Part shown: positions 14,380 to 26,594 of the stretch, in pieces
How positions within the stretch are numbered: position 1 is the stretch's first letter
How the letters are laid out: every line of letters begins with the position of its first letter
Assembly: GCA_943737045.1 (NCBI GenBank)
Contig: CALSFV010000262.1
Span: forward strand, 536,001-600,000
Length of the DNA stretch: 64,000 nucleotides
DNA from: Parapristionchus giblindavisi
Lineage: Eukaryota; Nematoda; Chromadorea; Rhabditida; Diplogasteridae
Direction of reading: 5' to 3'
Notes under the pieces: model-generated
What the model saw: only the letters and a program-made list of their open reading frames with translations
Database searches by the model: none
What the model was told of the DNA's origin: nothing
Translations under genes and position numbers: made by a program

Positions 14380-14860
14380 GAGATTGTATCTATCACGGAA
14401 CAACTTTTGATTTACAAAGTATAATAAATCAACTTTTTCGCATATTACATAACAATGCAATAGTGTTAACGTGTTATATGTACTACGTGTGTGTCGGCGA
14501 AAAAATTGTATTTTGTTGGGTCTCGAGTGAAAATGCTGCTAGTCCATACAATTACTGTAAATGGATACGGTAGTAAACCATTATTGATCGATGGTTACGG
14601 TGACTTCTTACCGTATATCAAGTGACCTTCAGGGTTTTCCACACATTTCTGATCTTCCGAACTCTCACATATATCAAAGTCTTTCTTGGAACTAAACAAA
14701 TCTAAGACATCATTATAGGGCACGTGGTCGAATGAGAACAGATGAATAAGAACCGACTGAATGAGAACTATTTGCATATTAGATGCAAGCGTCACTTTGT
14801 CCATGCAAATGGTTTTCATCGATTTCGTTCTTATTCATCGGTTCTCATCCGACCTAGTGC

Positions 14861-15473
14861 TCATTGTAGAATCATTTGTCCGTTAGAGTGGATAAAAGGA
14901 AAGTGTAAACATAGTAATATTTTAATCAGAAAAAAGGCATACTCCATGTAACAATTGATCTTTTTCAAAGGCATTGTGTTGTAATTTGTTCCTTCAACAT
15001 TGCAAAAGTCATGCGTGCTGAAATGACTTCGCTTTAATAATCTGTCGAATAGCTTGCAAAAACAATATAGAGAAATATTCAAATACTGTTTATTAAAATA
15101 CTGTCCTACTTACTTGCAATAACATCGAACTGCTTCGTCGGTCAGAATGCATTTATTAGTCGCATTCAATCCAACATCGCATTCCTAAATCATTATTTGA
15201 CAAAATTTCAATAATATTGCTATGGAAATCAACATAAACGAACTCTGAATACGGTTTTAGACTCTCCGGACATATAAGTCGTTATCACACAATAGTCACC
15301 CTCACAATTTGAACCATTCGAGTAACTATTTCTGAAATAAATCATTTTCAAAAAAAACGTAAAGGTGAAATTAGTAACGAATTTAAAGATTCTAACTCCA
15401 CTAATTTATCGTTCCAACATCTAAGCGAACTCGTGACCGGTATGAATAAAAGAAGTTCGGATAACATAATCAT
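14861..15473 (-). CDS. Small secreted Cys-rich protein, ET-module-like, 130 aa, 4 exons
   Basis: Minus-strand exons 15397-15473, 15244-15331, 15114-15184 and 14861-15017 sum to 393 nt (131 codons with stop) with every junction in frame. The start is MIMLSELLLFIPVTSS, a short signal peptide. TTTCAG lies five bases upstream of the ATG and could be an SL trans-splice acceptor. The Cys pattern is CEGDYCVIT, then ECDVG...C, then RCYCNTHDFCN. This 'CxGxxC ... CyCx(3)xxCN' arrangement matches my recollection of the nematode ET module and also recalls Ly6/three-finger proteins; the family name is inference. A hydrophobic stretch near the C terminus (AFFLIKILLCLHF) could be a GPI signal or membrane segment. 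Function unknown. It is a paralogue of the genes at 16341 and 17813. Confidence 0.75.
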
Positions 15474-15889
15474 CAGTCTGAAATTATAACAAAAACTGTG
15501 TAGCCATGTGTAGCGTTTGCTCCTAACATTTTATTAGTAAGTCCCACTTCAGCTACTACAGATGAAAATGTGTATTTTCCATTTTAATCTGTAGTAGCTT
15601 AAATCAAAATAACGTTGCATGTCTAAAGCTTCTTTTATGAATATCAAATATTAATGAACAAATTTACACGAGAAATGAATATTGTGAAATTGCCTAAATT
15701 ACTGGTCTTCCTTCTTGAATTTACAGTGAAAAATTACAAAATATACATAGATACATGATATACAATTCGCTTTAAGATTAAGTGTGACTAGTAATATATT
15801 GTATTTGTTGTAGCAATACTTGACTTACAATACAATACAGACCGGTCGAGTTTTCTACATCCCATCCCCAAACATAATCCCAAAACAAC

Positions 15890-16045
15890 TTATTGACCTG
15901 GTTTCCGTTCAGTAGGCTTCATTTTTGTTATAGTTGGTGGTTCTATTGTTGTGTGGTAGTTGGTGATGGCCACAGTATAGCTACATTATAGCAGAATCTG
16001 TATCGCAGATTACGTAATTACTGAAAGAGTCTTACAATTAGGGAA
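15890..16045 (-). pseudogene. Decayed 3' exon of a Cys-rich gene relative
   Basis: On the minus strand a Thr/Pro-rich tail (TNYHTTIEPPTITK) ends at TAA 15890-15892. Just upstream, an acceptor-like TTTCAG leads into a Cys-containing stretch (NYVICDTDS) whose frame soon stops. A diverged second copy of the same block lies at 19136-19193. No complete gene can be assembled around it. Confidence 0.4.
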
Positions 16046-16340
16046 CACTGATGTTGAAACTACTATTTATTTATCAAATCAGCACTCAGTGTAGAAGATT
16101 CAAAGGTAGGTTGATATTACTTTTAATTTTTTATTGTTCCGTCTCTGGAGATTAGGAGCCCGCAATTGTGCAATCAATCATCATCATGAACAATGAATTT
16201 CAAAATGAAAATGAATGAAAAGTAGATTTCAATTTTATAGTTTTAGATTTCAATATGCGGGAATGTAAAGTAATTTTCCAATCTTATATACTTATAATGG
16301 GAAAGTGGGGTACAGTCATTTCTTGGTGGATGTGGATAAC

Positions 16341-16848
16341 TCATGACGTTAAACTAATTAAACATAATGTAAACGAAATTGGGAGTAGATCAAAAAGAAG
16401 TGACGAAAATTTCTCTTCCTTCTTTGCGGAATAGGATGGAATAAATAATTGCGTTCCATTGAAATCTTCACTTGTGATATTGAACCATGGAAATTCTGTT
16501 GCGTTAAAATCGTTACAAAATTCGGTATCACACAGGGAATACTTTAATCTCCCGATTTCATAGAAGCCTAGCTGAAAAAGATTACTGGAAAATTTCCAAT
16601 TTGTGTAGACATACTTTCCAAATTGGTTCAGCATTAGCCATGGAAGAGATATTAACACATGTCCTCATATGTTCACTACTGTAACAGTAATGCCCAAAGC
16701 AGTGATATTTTCCCTGTAATGAATATTGTAATGCTATTTGTCTATCCAGAAAGCAAGGAATACATACTGCGTTCCGTTTGAAGGAGCTGTAGTAGCACTT
16801 TATGTAGGCGCGAGTTTTAGGTATTATAACAGAAGATCCTTCTATATA
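16341..16848 (-). CDS. Cys-rich ET-module-like protein, 5' end unresolved
   Basis: Three minus-strand exons join in frame: about 16768-16848, 16615-16713 and 16341-16571 (donors GTATGT twice, acceptors TTACAG and TTTCAG). The product reads ...YIKCYYSS..., CFGHYCYSS...TC, then LCDTEFCNDFN, the same order as the other two local genes (CxGxYC, then CDTxxCN). After the domain comes an Asn/Thr/Ser-rich linker with possible N-glycosylation sites and a hydrophobic C terminus (LLFDLLPISFTLCLISL), consistent with GPI anchoring. No signal peptide exon was identified, so the upper boundary is provisional and the gene could be incomplete. Membrane-tethered extracellular location is inferred; function unknown. 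Confidence 0.6.
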
Positions 16849-17269
16849 CTGTATTCCTTCGTTGCAATATTCCTATGTAACTTCGCATTTTTGTAGAAAA
16901 AAAGGAATTTTAAAACAGTATCACAATTAATTTCGATCTAATGTCTGTTGCAGCTCTATTTGTGCATGAAAAGCTTTTTTAAAATCTATATTAATATGCT
17001 TACTGTATTGCATCGGCACATTGAATGTACCCTCTCGTCGAACATAACTTCTACACATGAATTAGTCCAGACATACAATTGAACATACTCATCTACCTAA
17101 ATCAATGAATGTATATTATATTATTATATCGATAATTTATGAATAAAATAAAGGATTAAAGGGAGGGTATCCCTTAGAGAATTACATGTTCAAATTCGCG
17201 GGAGATCCCCATACGGAAAAGTCGAACTAGAATGTATCATAGAAATCGACAAAAATCACAACCCAAAGT

Positions 17270-17335
17270 GGTGGTTGAACTCGTCTGCTACGGCCTTTGA
17301 GCGCGCCGTAGACCACTAAGCCATCCATAGACAAA
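17270..17335 (-). repeat. tRNA-like sequence with A-box and B-box resemblance
   Basis: Read on the minus strand, GGCTTAGTGGTCTACGG resembles a Pol III A box and GAGTTCAACC a B box, about 35 bp apart. The flanks do not form an acceptor stem, so this looks like a tRNA-derived SINE or tRNA relic. Confidence 0.35.
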
Positions 17336-17535
17336 TGTTTGCTAGGGAAGTGATATACCTATTCATGATCTCTTGGTATTCCCTGGTTGTATTATGAGAC
17401 AGATCAGATGTCAGCCTATTCCTTATGCCAATCAACTATCGATTTGCCAAAATCGATTGGATAAAAGACGAGTCGCTTCCTATCCAGTCTATCTTTTCTC
17501 TTTCACTATGTTTTTGCACTACCCCGGCGCAGATA

Positions 17536-17790
17536 TCAATGGTGATTTTCATAAACTACAGTATGATAGTTCGTCAATTCGTGGTGGGAGAAAATTTCAC
17601 GTTCGAACATTTTCGGCATTTCAATCAATATTTTTATGGGAAACTCTCCCTTTAATGAATAATAGCAGGGAACATCACATACACCGTTTTCATAGGGAGA
17701 ATCGCACCGCCTTGTCTCATTGACCATTACACAATTGGTACTTGAACAAAAACTTAAGACATCTTTCTCAAGACTGAAACTAAAGGTTGT
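17536..17790 (-). pseudogene. Additional Cys-rich exon-like block near the 17813 gene
   Basis: A minus-strand open stretch contains SFCSSTNCVMVNETRRC and CDVPCYYSLKGEF, a Cys-dense segment different from the ET-like pattern of its neighbours. It could be an alternative 3' exon of the gene at 17813-18491 or part of a broken paralogue; I see no unambiguous splice pair. The 3' part of this region (about 17361-17660) has a diverged copy inside the giant palindrome at 51243-51545 and its mirror. Confidence 0.35.
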
Positions 17791-17812
17791 ATTTGAGCGG
17801 GAAGGATTACAA

Positions 17813-18491
17813 TTACTCTTCGTAGCACTTAATTTCCTTTTTATGTTCTGTTGCATTGTTTCCAAGAATTTCCTCACTATCGTTGCAGTAATCGGAACTG
17901 AAATAATATAATAATATAACATACGTTTTTAAATTTAAAAATCTATCCGTTCCCTCGACTTTATCTTATGTCATATTATGGCTTTATATCATATTATGAC
18001 GACTAACTTTTACTTGTAAAGTGCGCTTGTTGAGGAATGCGGCTTTCCAATGAATGTAGGCATTGGGTACTCTCTCGAAATAATTAACATCCACAGTTTT
18101 TTTTTCTTTGAATATTACATATACTCACTCGCAGTAGCACGTCACAGCAGGACGTAGTAATGTTTCCTTCACACAACCAACATCAAAATGAACTCCACTT
18201 AAACATCCCTTAAATATATTATGAATTTATAATCAAAAGCTGCTAAGCTACTCGATTGAGCAGAATCTCATTCCTGAACATATCCACATGTGTAATATAG
18301 CAGAAATCACCAGTGCATACAGTCATTTTGCCTCTAAAAATTGTTTTTTTTCTTCATATACCAACCGTAAACCATATAAGTGTTTATAAAAGTACTAACG
18401 TGTTTCCCGTAGTATTGCTGATGCCTTCGATGCATTGCAAAGAAGGATACAATGGAATATAAACGATGATTAAAGAAAGAAAAACTATCAT
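17813..18491 (-). CDS. Small secreted Cys-rich protein, ET-module-like, 112 aa, 4 exons
   Basis: Minus-strand exons 18400-18491, 18252-18333, 18129-18208 and 17813-17897 sum to 339 nt (113 codons with stop) and close in frame with GT/AG junctions. The N terminus MIVFLSLIIVYIPLYPSLQC is a signal peptide followed directly by the first Cys. The domain reads VCTGDFCYIT, GCLSG...GC, then TCYCDSDYCND, the best match in the window to the ET-like pattern (CxGxxCY ... GC ... GC ... CyCDxDxCN). Exon phases correspond to those of the 14861 paralogue, supporting tandem duplication on one strand. The C terminus is hydrophilic, so a secreted product is likely. Molecular function unknown. Confidence 0.78.
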
Positions 18492-18649
18492 GATTACGAA
18501 TAGTCGAAATGAAAAATTAAGTCAAGTTCAATCATATTGCAGCTGTCAACTATTTCAGAGACATGCAAGATTGTTCAAATGTATTCATGACGCAAATACA
18601 GTGATCTATGGTCTTATGTCGATGATATATTACACGCTTCTCACCTAGA

Positions 18650-18745
18650 TGTAGGACGGAGTATTTTAAATTTTTTGTAAAATATTTGAAAGCAAAAAAA
18701 ATGGCAGAATCATTCTTCACTCCCCCCCCCCCCCCCCGAGGTTGC
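18650..18745. repeat. Partial MITE copy ending in a poly-C run
   Basis: TAGGACGGAGTA at about 18652 and GGCAGAATCATTCTTCACT at about 18703 match the MITE at 35292-35481. The right end is replaced by a run of about 17 C residues (near 18722-18738), a likely length-variable homopolymer. Confidence 0.5.
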
Positions 18746-19135
18746 GAGTCCGCATGATTTCTCTCCATACCGCAATTCCTGTGTTATAGTGAACCCTATC
18801 AGTCTCATTTTTATTTTACTCTTATTGCGTATTTGTCTGAAGTTCTATTGATGACAATGAATAGACATTGTGGTATTGTGGTCTTCTGATGAAGCGATGT
18901 TTGAAAAATTTTCAAATCAATTTACTATTATTACAAGGGTAAAGAAAAATATTATAATAAAGTTTCTCGGTGTATTTCACAAATGTACAAATGAAAAAGG
19001 AATAGAGGAATAGGAATAGTATAATATAATATATGCATAGGAAAGTACTCCTAATAAGAATGATCAATATAACCCCAAAACAACTTATTGACCTGGTCCC
19101 GTTTAGTAAATAGGAACCATTGTTGTTATGGTTGC

Positions 19136-19193
19136 AGGCTGTAGTGTTGTGTGGTAGTTGGTGTTGGCTCCAATATACATCTAGCTGCAGATT
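19136..19193 (-). pseudogene. Terminal-exon relic of a Cys-rich gene relative
   Basis: After a TTTCAG acceptor the minus strand encodes a short tail (SAARCILEPTPTTTQHYS) ending at TAA 19136-19138. It is a diverged copy of the block at 15890. Only this exon is recognisable; the sequence above it up to 20450 shows no matching Cys-rich exons. Confidence 0.35.
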
Positions 19194-19269
19194 CTGAAAT
19201 TGAAAAAAAAGGTAATTCAGAATCTCTAACGCAGATTACGTAATTGCCGAAAGAGTTAATTTTTAAATT

Positions 19270-20440
19270 CTTGTTGTTAGTGAATCATTCATATTGAAAT
19301 TCAAATACTACGGTACATTTATCTAGTCAGCTCTCAGTGTAAAAAAGCACGTCAAATCCCTTTTGGGAAATTGTTTTTCGCAATTTTTTAATTCTTCCGT
19401 CTCTGGAGATATGCCTGAATGGTAAAATTCTCAACAATAAAATCAACAACTCAAATTGGAATCCTTTTATGTTCATTTGCCTTTGCTTATTTTTAGTAAC
19501 AATCGTTTAAATTTTCAATATTCAACAACAACCGTAAACATGTTTTCTGGAAAATTGATGCATTTTATTGTATTACTCTAAAAACTCTCCTCAAATATGC
19601 GCTATTCACTTCCCTTTCTCTTTCTTCCTTTTTCTCCCCTTTCTATGTCTGTACTCTATCTCCTCTACGCTCTCTCACCTTGAACACCGCCCACTTTCAG
19701 TCTGAACTAATCACCGTTCGGTTATGGAACATTTTTTCTAACTATAAGGAGAGGAACTCCCTATGATCTCTCATTCTGCTCTTTCTCAAATTTCTTTTTT
19801 TTTTAATTTCGTGTTCTCTGGTAATAAAGTTTAAGGTATTATAGAATTACAAAAGATTTTCATACAAGACACACTTGCCTAACTTAGTAAACTTCCCGTG
19901 CGTTGCCCTCACATCCAAATGTACAACAATAAATTGCAAAATATCGAATAATAGATTTCCAGAATTTTTAATTTTAAAATGTGTTGAATGAAAATGATGC
20001 CTTGATGCATGCTGGCTGCAGTATTCTGAGATTTCCAAGACGTCAATGAAAATGATAAAGAGCTTAATATTATTGGTAAATCGATAATTCTCTTGATACA
20101 GATTGTTCTATAACTGTTTATGACTGTTTATGTTTATTCTTTATGACGTTTGCATCTACTGAATGAATAACCTGAAGAAGCTTTAGATGTGTCAGCTCTC
20201 TCTACGTATTCAGATAGATGAAATAGGTTGCTACTAAATACACGGAGATAAAATATGATCACTGCTCGAAAAATTAATAATGAGAATAATAATAATATGT
20301 TGACACATCAAGCGATCAGCGCTAAGTGGGGATGGAGCGAGTAAAACCAGTATTAGATATACTCCACCATGTTTGCTCGTTAATTCTTGGCAAGTCATCC
20401 TTCCATCTCGGTGAGGTCTCCCTGCATCATGAGAGCGGGA
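19270..20440. other. Intergenic sequence with no recognised gene
   Basis: CT-rich patches near 19615-19685 and AT-rich single-copy sequence. Short open frames on both strands (for example 19847-20038 minus) have no motif support. Confidence 0.5.
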
Positions 20441-20448
20441 TAGCGGCG

Positions 20449-20950
20449 TCCAAACTGTAGTGTCAACGATCCATGGTGATCATCCATATCTTCTGAGCTT
20501 AATTACACTTCCTCCGCAGGAAAAGGCGTTGATACGTGTTTAAATTTGTTTACGGATTTATCTAGAAACAGCTTGAGTTTAACCGTTTACAATTTTCTAC
20601 TGATAAAACATAACAATCGAATAATTTTATGACTGACTAGCCTTTTGGATCAACCCTATACCATTCAAATTCAACTGATTGCGAAAGAACACCAAAGGTA
20701 CATACATTGCATACGTCTTGTATGTAGGGGGACGAGAGATATTTGCACTCTCATTTACCACACTACACATTTTGTTCACTTCTCTCTCTCACTATAAACG
20801 CTCAAAGCAATAGGCTCATATCAGTCGTATTCATCTCCTTTCTATTTATCTTCTTTTCGAATATTGTTATTCCTTCTTTCCTTTAGCGATAAAAATAGAA
20901 GGAGGTCGAGAGTTCGAACCTGTGAAACGTCTTATTATTAAAGCCTAGGA
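20449..20950 (+). promoter_or_regulatory. Upstream region of P450 gene 1, uninterrupted copy of the duplicated flank
   Basis: Sequence from about 20490 to the ATG is repeated with scattered changes at 63216-63705 before the second P450 start. The block at 20449-20490 is also repeated around 44761-45442, but there it is split by two insertions. GTGTCAAC at 20460-20467 and ATAT at 20486-20489 are the unoccupied target sites of those insertions. A CT-rich stretch and GTATGTAGGGGG are shared by both P450 flanks and may include core promoter elements. Confidence 0.7.
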
Positions 20951-21239
20951 ATGTCTTGGATCATCATCATATTCTTGGTTGCTCTCTATTTGTTCTATGA
21001 TCTCTATTGGAAGAGAAGAAATCTGCCACCAGGTAAAACATTTTACTTTGTTGTGATTTACATTTCTCTTCCTTTACTATTTACATATTTATGTATTCAA
21101 TATAGGTCCAACTCCTCTTCCACTCATCGGAAACTTGATGTCATTAATGAAAGATTTCCCAGGATTCAATACGTATGAAGAATGGAAGAAGCAGTACGGT
21201 AAGATCACTAAACCCACGAAAAAAATTCCTTTATCTAAA

Positions 21240-22080
21240 AGGGAATGATTCCCTGCCAAAGTCTCTTTACGGAATTCTCAACTAATATAGAAGGGAATTT
21301 GACGATATCCACTAACCTACATGATTTCCTTATCCATGGATGAATAATTCCACAAAGAGACGTTGCTAGGGAATTGTCTCCGTGTTTAAGAAATTATGTC
21401 TATTCTGGTAGAACCATCTCATAATATTGCAAAGATTGTCTCGATGCATGCATGAGATCACTTATCAGCCTCAACCTGTAGGTCCAATATACACCTATTG
21501 GTGTGCTAACACGCCCGTCGTCACTGTTAACAACTACAAACTCATACAGGTACTTAGGATCTAACAAGGGAACCACCAAACTTTGCGAAGGAAATTGTGA
21601 AATCGACCCGCGCATGTATAGGTGAGCTAGGTGAGCGATTCCCAAAAGCAGTTTCAAAAGTTGCCAGGATGATCTACCAGGGACGAAAAATCTATAATTC
21701 GTCAGATCATGCCCTAACGTTTCGACTACATCTTATCTTCTATGCTTGATTATGTATTTATAGTTCCTAAAATGTTGACAAAACATGACAATGAATGAAA
21801 TTAAAATGCAAGAGTCGGGTCGTGGTCCGAATTATTGATTTTTCTAGTAGCTCTTCCTAGCAACTTTTGAAACTAATTTTCCTTCCGCTGTTCATGCGAA
21901 TATGGCTCGATTTCAGATTCTTTGTCCGCAAAGTTTGGTGCTTCCCTCATAGTGTTTTCAAAATTTGCTAAAATACTGTAAACGAAACGAAAAAGAGGCG
22001 AGAGAGTGTGAAGAACGGGGAAAGTTTTCTCTGATTTTCTTTTATTTTCGAACAGAGCAAACTAAAATCAATAGTTTGTC
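21240..22080. other. Intron-like sequence where a P450 exon is missing
   Basis: No P450-like coding was found on the plus strand. Short inverted pairs are present: GTCTCTTTACGGAATTC near 21262 against a mirror near 21345, and GTTTCAAAAGTTGC near 21651 against a mirror near 21855. Inserted sequence may therefore have replaced the exon. An 85-codon minus-strand frame at 21400-21657 has no recognisable domain. Confidence 0.45.
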
Positions 22081-23824
22081 TTTTAGGAAATGTTTGTGAA
22101 TGACGGAGAGACATACGCTGATCGAGCGGATATTCCAGAGATATCAAAGACTTATCGTGGAGGGGAATATGGACTGATAGAAACGAGTGGACCAATGTGG
22201 AAGGAACAAAGACGATTCACTCTTCATACTTTGAGAGATCTTGGATTGGGCAAGGAGGAGATGCAGGAGAGGGTACTTTCTTAAGAATCAAATTAATAAT
22301 ATAATATGTACAAGTATAGGTTTGTGTGCAAAAATGTAAATTTTTAAAAAAATGAAGTGCTTAAAAGATGCGAAAAGAATAGGAAAGAGGCCAATTAGTA
22401 TGTAAAACGAGGAAAGTTTTCTCTGATTTTCTTTCTTTCGTGACGTTTTATTAGACCATGAGATATATTAGGATGAAATCATTTTAGATTCTAATGGAAG
22501 CGGATTATTTATTAACAAAGTTGGAAGAAGAAGTTAAAGAACATGGGAAATTCAATCCCATACCCTATCTAGATAGAACGGTAGCAAGTGTAATCAACCT
22601 AGTCATCTTTGGATATCGATTCGATGAGGTTGTTATTTTATATTAGATTATCAATGGTAGAATAAGTTGTCTAGGACTCAGCAGAAGAATATTATCGCAT
22701 TCGTGAATTGATAGACAGACAAAAGAAGGAGTTAACCCATCCAGCGCTGTTGCTCGTCGTATTAATTCCTAAAATCGGGTAGCGGTCATTGGAAAGAAAG
22801 TTTTGGTGTTAAAGAAAATACCTTGCAGAGAGTTGATTCCGTTCGCGAAACGTCGATTCGATTTGCTATTCCATGTACGGGATGAACTTTACGCTATGTT
22901 TGAGAAAAATGTGAGTATAATGCGATGTTACATTTGCATATTTGCACACGTGCATGTTCATTTTCAACGAATGAAACGTGCGTACGTCACGCATATATAA
23001 CATCGCATAACAAGGCGAGCTAACAAACAATATATTTTTAAAGGGAAAGTAACCATTGTCAGATAAGTAGGTTAAAATTCGCTGTAAAAGGGCACCTCAT
23101 GTGGTGCAGACTCTCACCACGAAGCACATTTCTCAAATAAAAAAATCATGAATTTATTCTTTATAGTCTTTAGTCTTTTTTTTCAGATTAAAAATCATCG
23201 AGATGTCATAGATTATGAGAACGAAGACTTCTCTGATTATTGTGAGGCATATCTGAAAGAGATGCACAAGCAGAAGGATGATCCTGACACTACATTCCAG
23301 TAAGTATTGTTGATTCTCAATATATTATCAGCATGAACAATGCATGGTAGCAGTATAGAAATGTTGACAACTCGACCGGGTTAAACTGTATTTATCGTTT
23401 CGGGGCTTCGAATGAATCAAATCAAATCTCAGTGACAAGCAATTCATCAATGTTTGGCTTCGGCTGGAATTGAAACGATGGCAATTACGATGTCGTGGGG
23501 AATCGCCCTTCTCTTAAACTATCCCCAGGTTTCAAATTATTTGTCTTTATCATCTAGCATACCTTTACATTTGCAAAATATTTATGTTTTATGGAAAATA
23601 TGTATGTTTTTGGCATGATTCCCAATTTAAATCTAGCGAAAGAGCTAATTGCCTGAAAAAGAAGAATGCAGAATATTATCCGTTAATCTCTTGACTATAA
23701 ACCCAATATATTACAGATCCTGAGGAAACTTCATGATGAGTACGATAAAGTGATTGGATCTGATCGATTGATTACTGTAAAGGATAAGACGAACCTTCCG
23801 TACACCAATGCTTTCATTAATGTA

Positions 23825-26428
23825 CAGTCGCGCCGGAAAGTCAGTGCCAACTTTTTGTTTTTGTTATATTTTGTGATCCAAGCGTGCTATTGGGCCGCTC
23901 TCGCGAGTTCTTATGGGAAATTTATCGGAGAATCTGACCCTGATATTGCGGACTCATGAAAATTTCTCATTGTTGCGTAATGATGACGCAATCGAAGTCC
24001 ACTTTTTTGAAAAATCATAACTCCGAGGAAAAAATTTTTCCAGCCTACCGTTCCTCTATAAGTTTGAGATCTACGCGTCGGCTACTCCGAAAATTTTTTT
24101 TAGGTTGCTGCGATTTTTTTCAGCCACGGCGGCCTTGATGCAAAATGGCGGCTTCAAACTCATATCTCTGCTCCCAGACAGTCTAGAGACTCGTTCTTGG
24201 GCTCAAAATGATCCTTATGATGTCCCAAATACACCCTGAAAAAGTGGTCTTGATCGGACCATAATTGCCTTGAGTACGCCAAAAAGTCACTTTTTCAGAT
24301 GACCTCACTTTGAGGGCTTACAATTATGGGAGTGATTTTTCTAGAAATGTGGTTCTTGGGCTAAAATGTGCCAAAACCATCCCAGAAGTCATCCTCATAC
24401 TTTGGTGAAAGCAGCTTGCTTCCCATCTTCACGGCAAGCGTTATGCGAGAATGTACTAGTTACGACGCGCACCTCAAGGGGAGGGGAGGGAGGGGAGAGG
24501 CGTGCGCTCGCACTGTGAGTGCGTGCGGGAAAGACTGATGTGGCACCGAGGGGTTGCAAGATGGGTTCTCCCAAGCTTGTAGACGTATTCTATGATGGTT
24601 TTGGCACATTTTAGCACAAGAACCAAAGTTTTAGAAAAATCATTCTCATAAGTGCATGCCCTCAAAGTGAGGTCATCTGAAAAAAGTGACTTTTCGGTGT
24701 ACTGAAAGCAATTGTGTTCCGATCAAGACCAAATTTTCAGGGTGTATTTGGGACATCATACGGATCATTTTGATCCCACGAACGAGTCTCTAGCTTGTCT
24801 GAGAGCTGAGATCTGAGCTTGCACTTTTTGGTGTCCTTTGAGGGAATGCACTTATGAGAATGATTTTTCTAAAATTTTGGTTCTTGTGTTAAAATGTGCC
24901 AAAACCATCATAGAATACGTCTACAAGCTTGGGAGAACCCATCTTGCAACCCCTCGGTGCCACATCAGTCTTTCCCGCACGCACTCACAGTGCTCTCCCC
25001 TCCCTCCCCTCCCCTTGAGGTGCGCGTCGTAACTAGTACATTCTCGCATAACGCTTGCCGTGAAGATGGGAAGCAAGCTGCTTTCACCAAAGTATGAGGA
25101 TGACTTCTGGGATGGTTTTGGCACATTTTAGCCCAAGAACCACATTTCTAGAAAAATCACTCCCATAATTGTAAGCCGTCAAAGTGAGGTCATCTAAAAA
25201 AGTGACTTTTTGGCGTACTCAAGGCAATTATTATCCTGATAGATTGAAAGCACTCTCAATGAAGCCTCTAAGTGAGCAAAGGGTGGTAAGTGATCTTCTC
25301 CTCGCGAGAAAGATACTTTATGGAGAGTCGATCATTCCGATCGAAACATTCTTTAGATTTCAGCCGACCCGACCCCGTAGCTTCTCTTATGGCCTCTCAT
25401 TAGAGTTCACTAGAAATAGTATTAGATATAACTCTTTCCCCCTGAGAGTTATTAGATGGCTGAATAGATTACCCCCTAGTATATTATCAGCCGAGTCACA
25501 TTCGCAGTTCAAATCGTTATTAATGAATAGTGAATACCCTACTCTTTTTGCATCCTAGTTATTCATCTTTTCTCTTTTTGACCCAATAGCTCCTACCATT
25601 CCCCAATTGCATCTCTCATTGTAAGACCATCTTAGAAATTCAATCGTGTCACACAATAACATCGGCCTCCTCCACCGATTATTCTATGCACTACTCACTA
25701 TTGATGCTACTATCTCTAATCCTTACAAGTCCTGCTCGGTTCCAGCACTTCATCTATATATCGGACCAGTGACACGTGCGAGGGATGCTCCCATCAATGA
25801 GAGATACCCCCCTCTTTCTGCCCCATTCTATCATTCTTTCCTTCTTCTTTCCCATATAGTCAATCCCTGCCCAAATTTACCCTCTTTCAATATAAATTTA
25901 TGTCGAGAGTGTTATGTGATCTATTCTCTTTGATTTACAAACCTGTATTGTTTCATGCTGAGCATGTCGATAAATATATATATATATATTATGGTCCGAT
26001 CAAGACCACTTTTTTAGGGTGTATTTGGGACATCATAAGGATCATTTTGAGCCCAAGAACGAGTCTCTAGCTTGTCTGGGAGCTGAGATATGAGTTTGAA
26101 GCCGCCATTTTGCATCAAGGCCGCCGCGGCTGAAAAAAATCGCAGCAACCTAAAAAAATTTTTCGGAGTAGCCGACGCGTAGATCTCAAACTTATAGAAG
26201 AACGGTAGGCTGGAAAAAATTTTTCCTCGGAGTTATGATTTTTCAAAAAAGTGGACTTCGATTGCGTCATCATTACGCAACAATGAGAAATTTTCATGAG
26301 TCCGCAATATCAGGGTCGGATTCTGCGATAAATTTCCCATAAGAACTCGCGAGAGCGGCCCGATAGCACGCTTGGTTCACAAAATATAACAAAAACAAAA
26401 AGTTGGCACTGACTTTCCGGCGCGACTG
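23825..26428. mobile_element. 2.6-kb foldback element, mariner-like ends, TA target duplication
   Basis: Ends are CAGTCGCGCCGGAAAGTCAG and its complement, flanked by TA at 23823-23824 and 26429-26430. The arms extend inward for hundreds of bases: the block around 23950-24110 is mirrored at 26115-26290, and 24420-24600 is mirrored at 24900-25090. CAGT ends with TA duplication are typical of Tc1/mariner elements. No transposase is visible, so it is non-autonomous. It sits in a P450 intron immediately after the G of the splice donor. A LINE fragment is nested within it. Confidence 0.8.
25231..25991 (+). mobile_element. 5'-truncated CR1/Jockey-like LINE fragment with an (AT)n tail
   Basis: The frame encodes a C-terminal reverse-transcriptase region typical of CR1-like LINEs: YYPDRLKALSMKPLSEQR, a DLLLARKILYG helix, then RNSFPLRV-like and WLNRLPPSILSAES...FKSLL. 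It ends in an ATATAT run near 25976-25989. The insertion point is exact because the mirrored arm of the host foldback (about 24261-24290) retains the uninterrupted sequence GGCAATTATGGTCCGATC. The insertion splits it after GGCAATTA, possibly duplicating ATTA. Catalytic motifs are absent. Confidence 0.75.
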
Positions 26429-26594
26429 TATGGGCAATAATATGAGATCAGGGGATTGTTCCCTATCATTCAAAGGTGGATTCCCACGAATATTTTCATG
26501 AACAAACTGTGAAGCCAGAAAGATAGAAAAAGTTACCATACATACAAAGTTACCATTTTTTAAGTTCAAAAACACCAAATTTTGAAAATTGGAA

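Noticed and set aside
17373..17723. 116-codon plus-strand frame
   Set aside because: It is antisense to a Cys-rich minus-strand segment, has no domain or splice support, and partly overlaps sequence duplicated in the palindrome.
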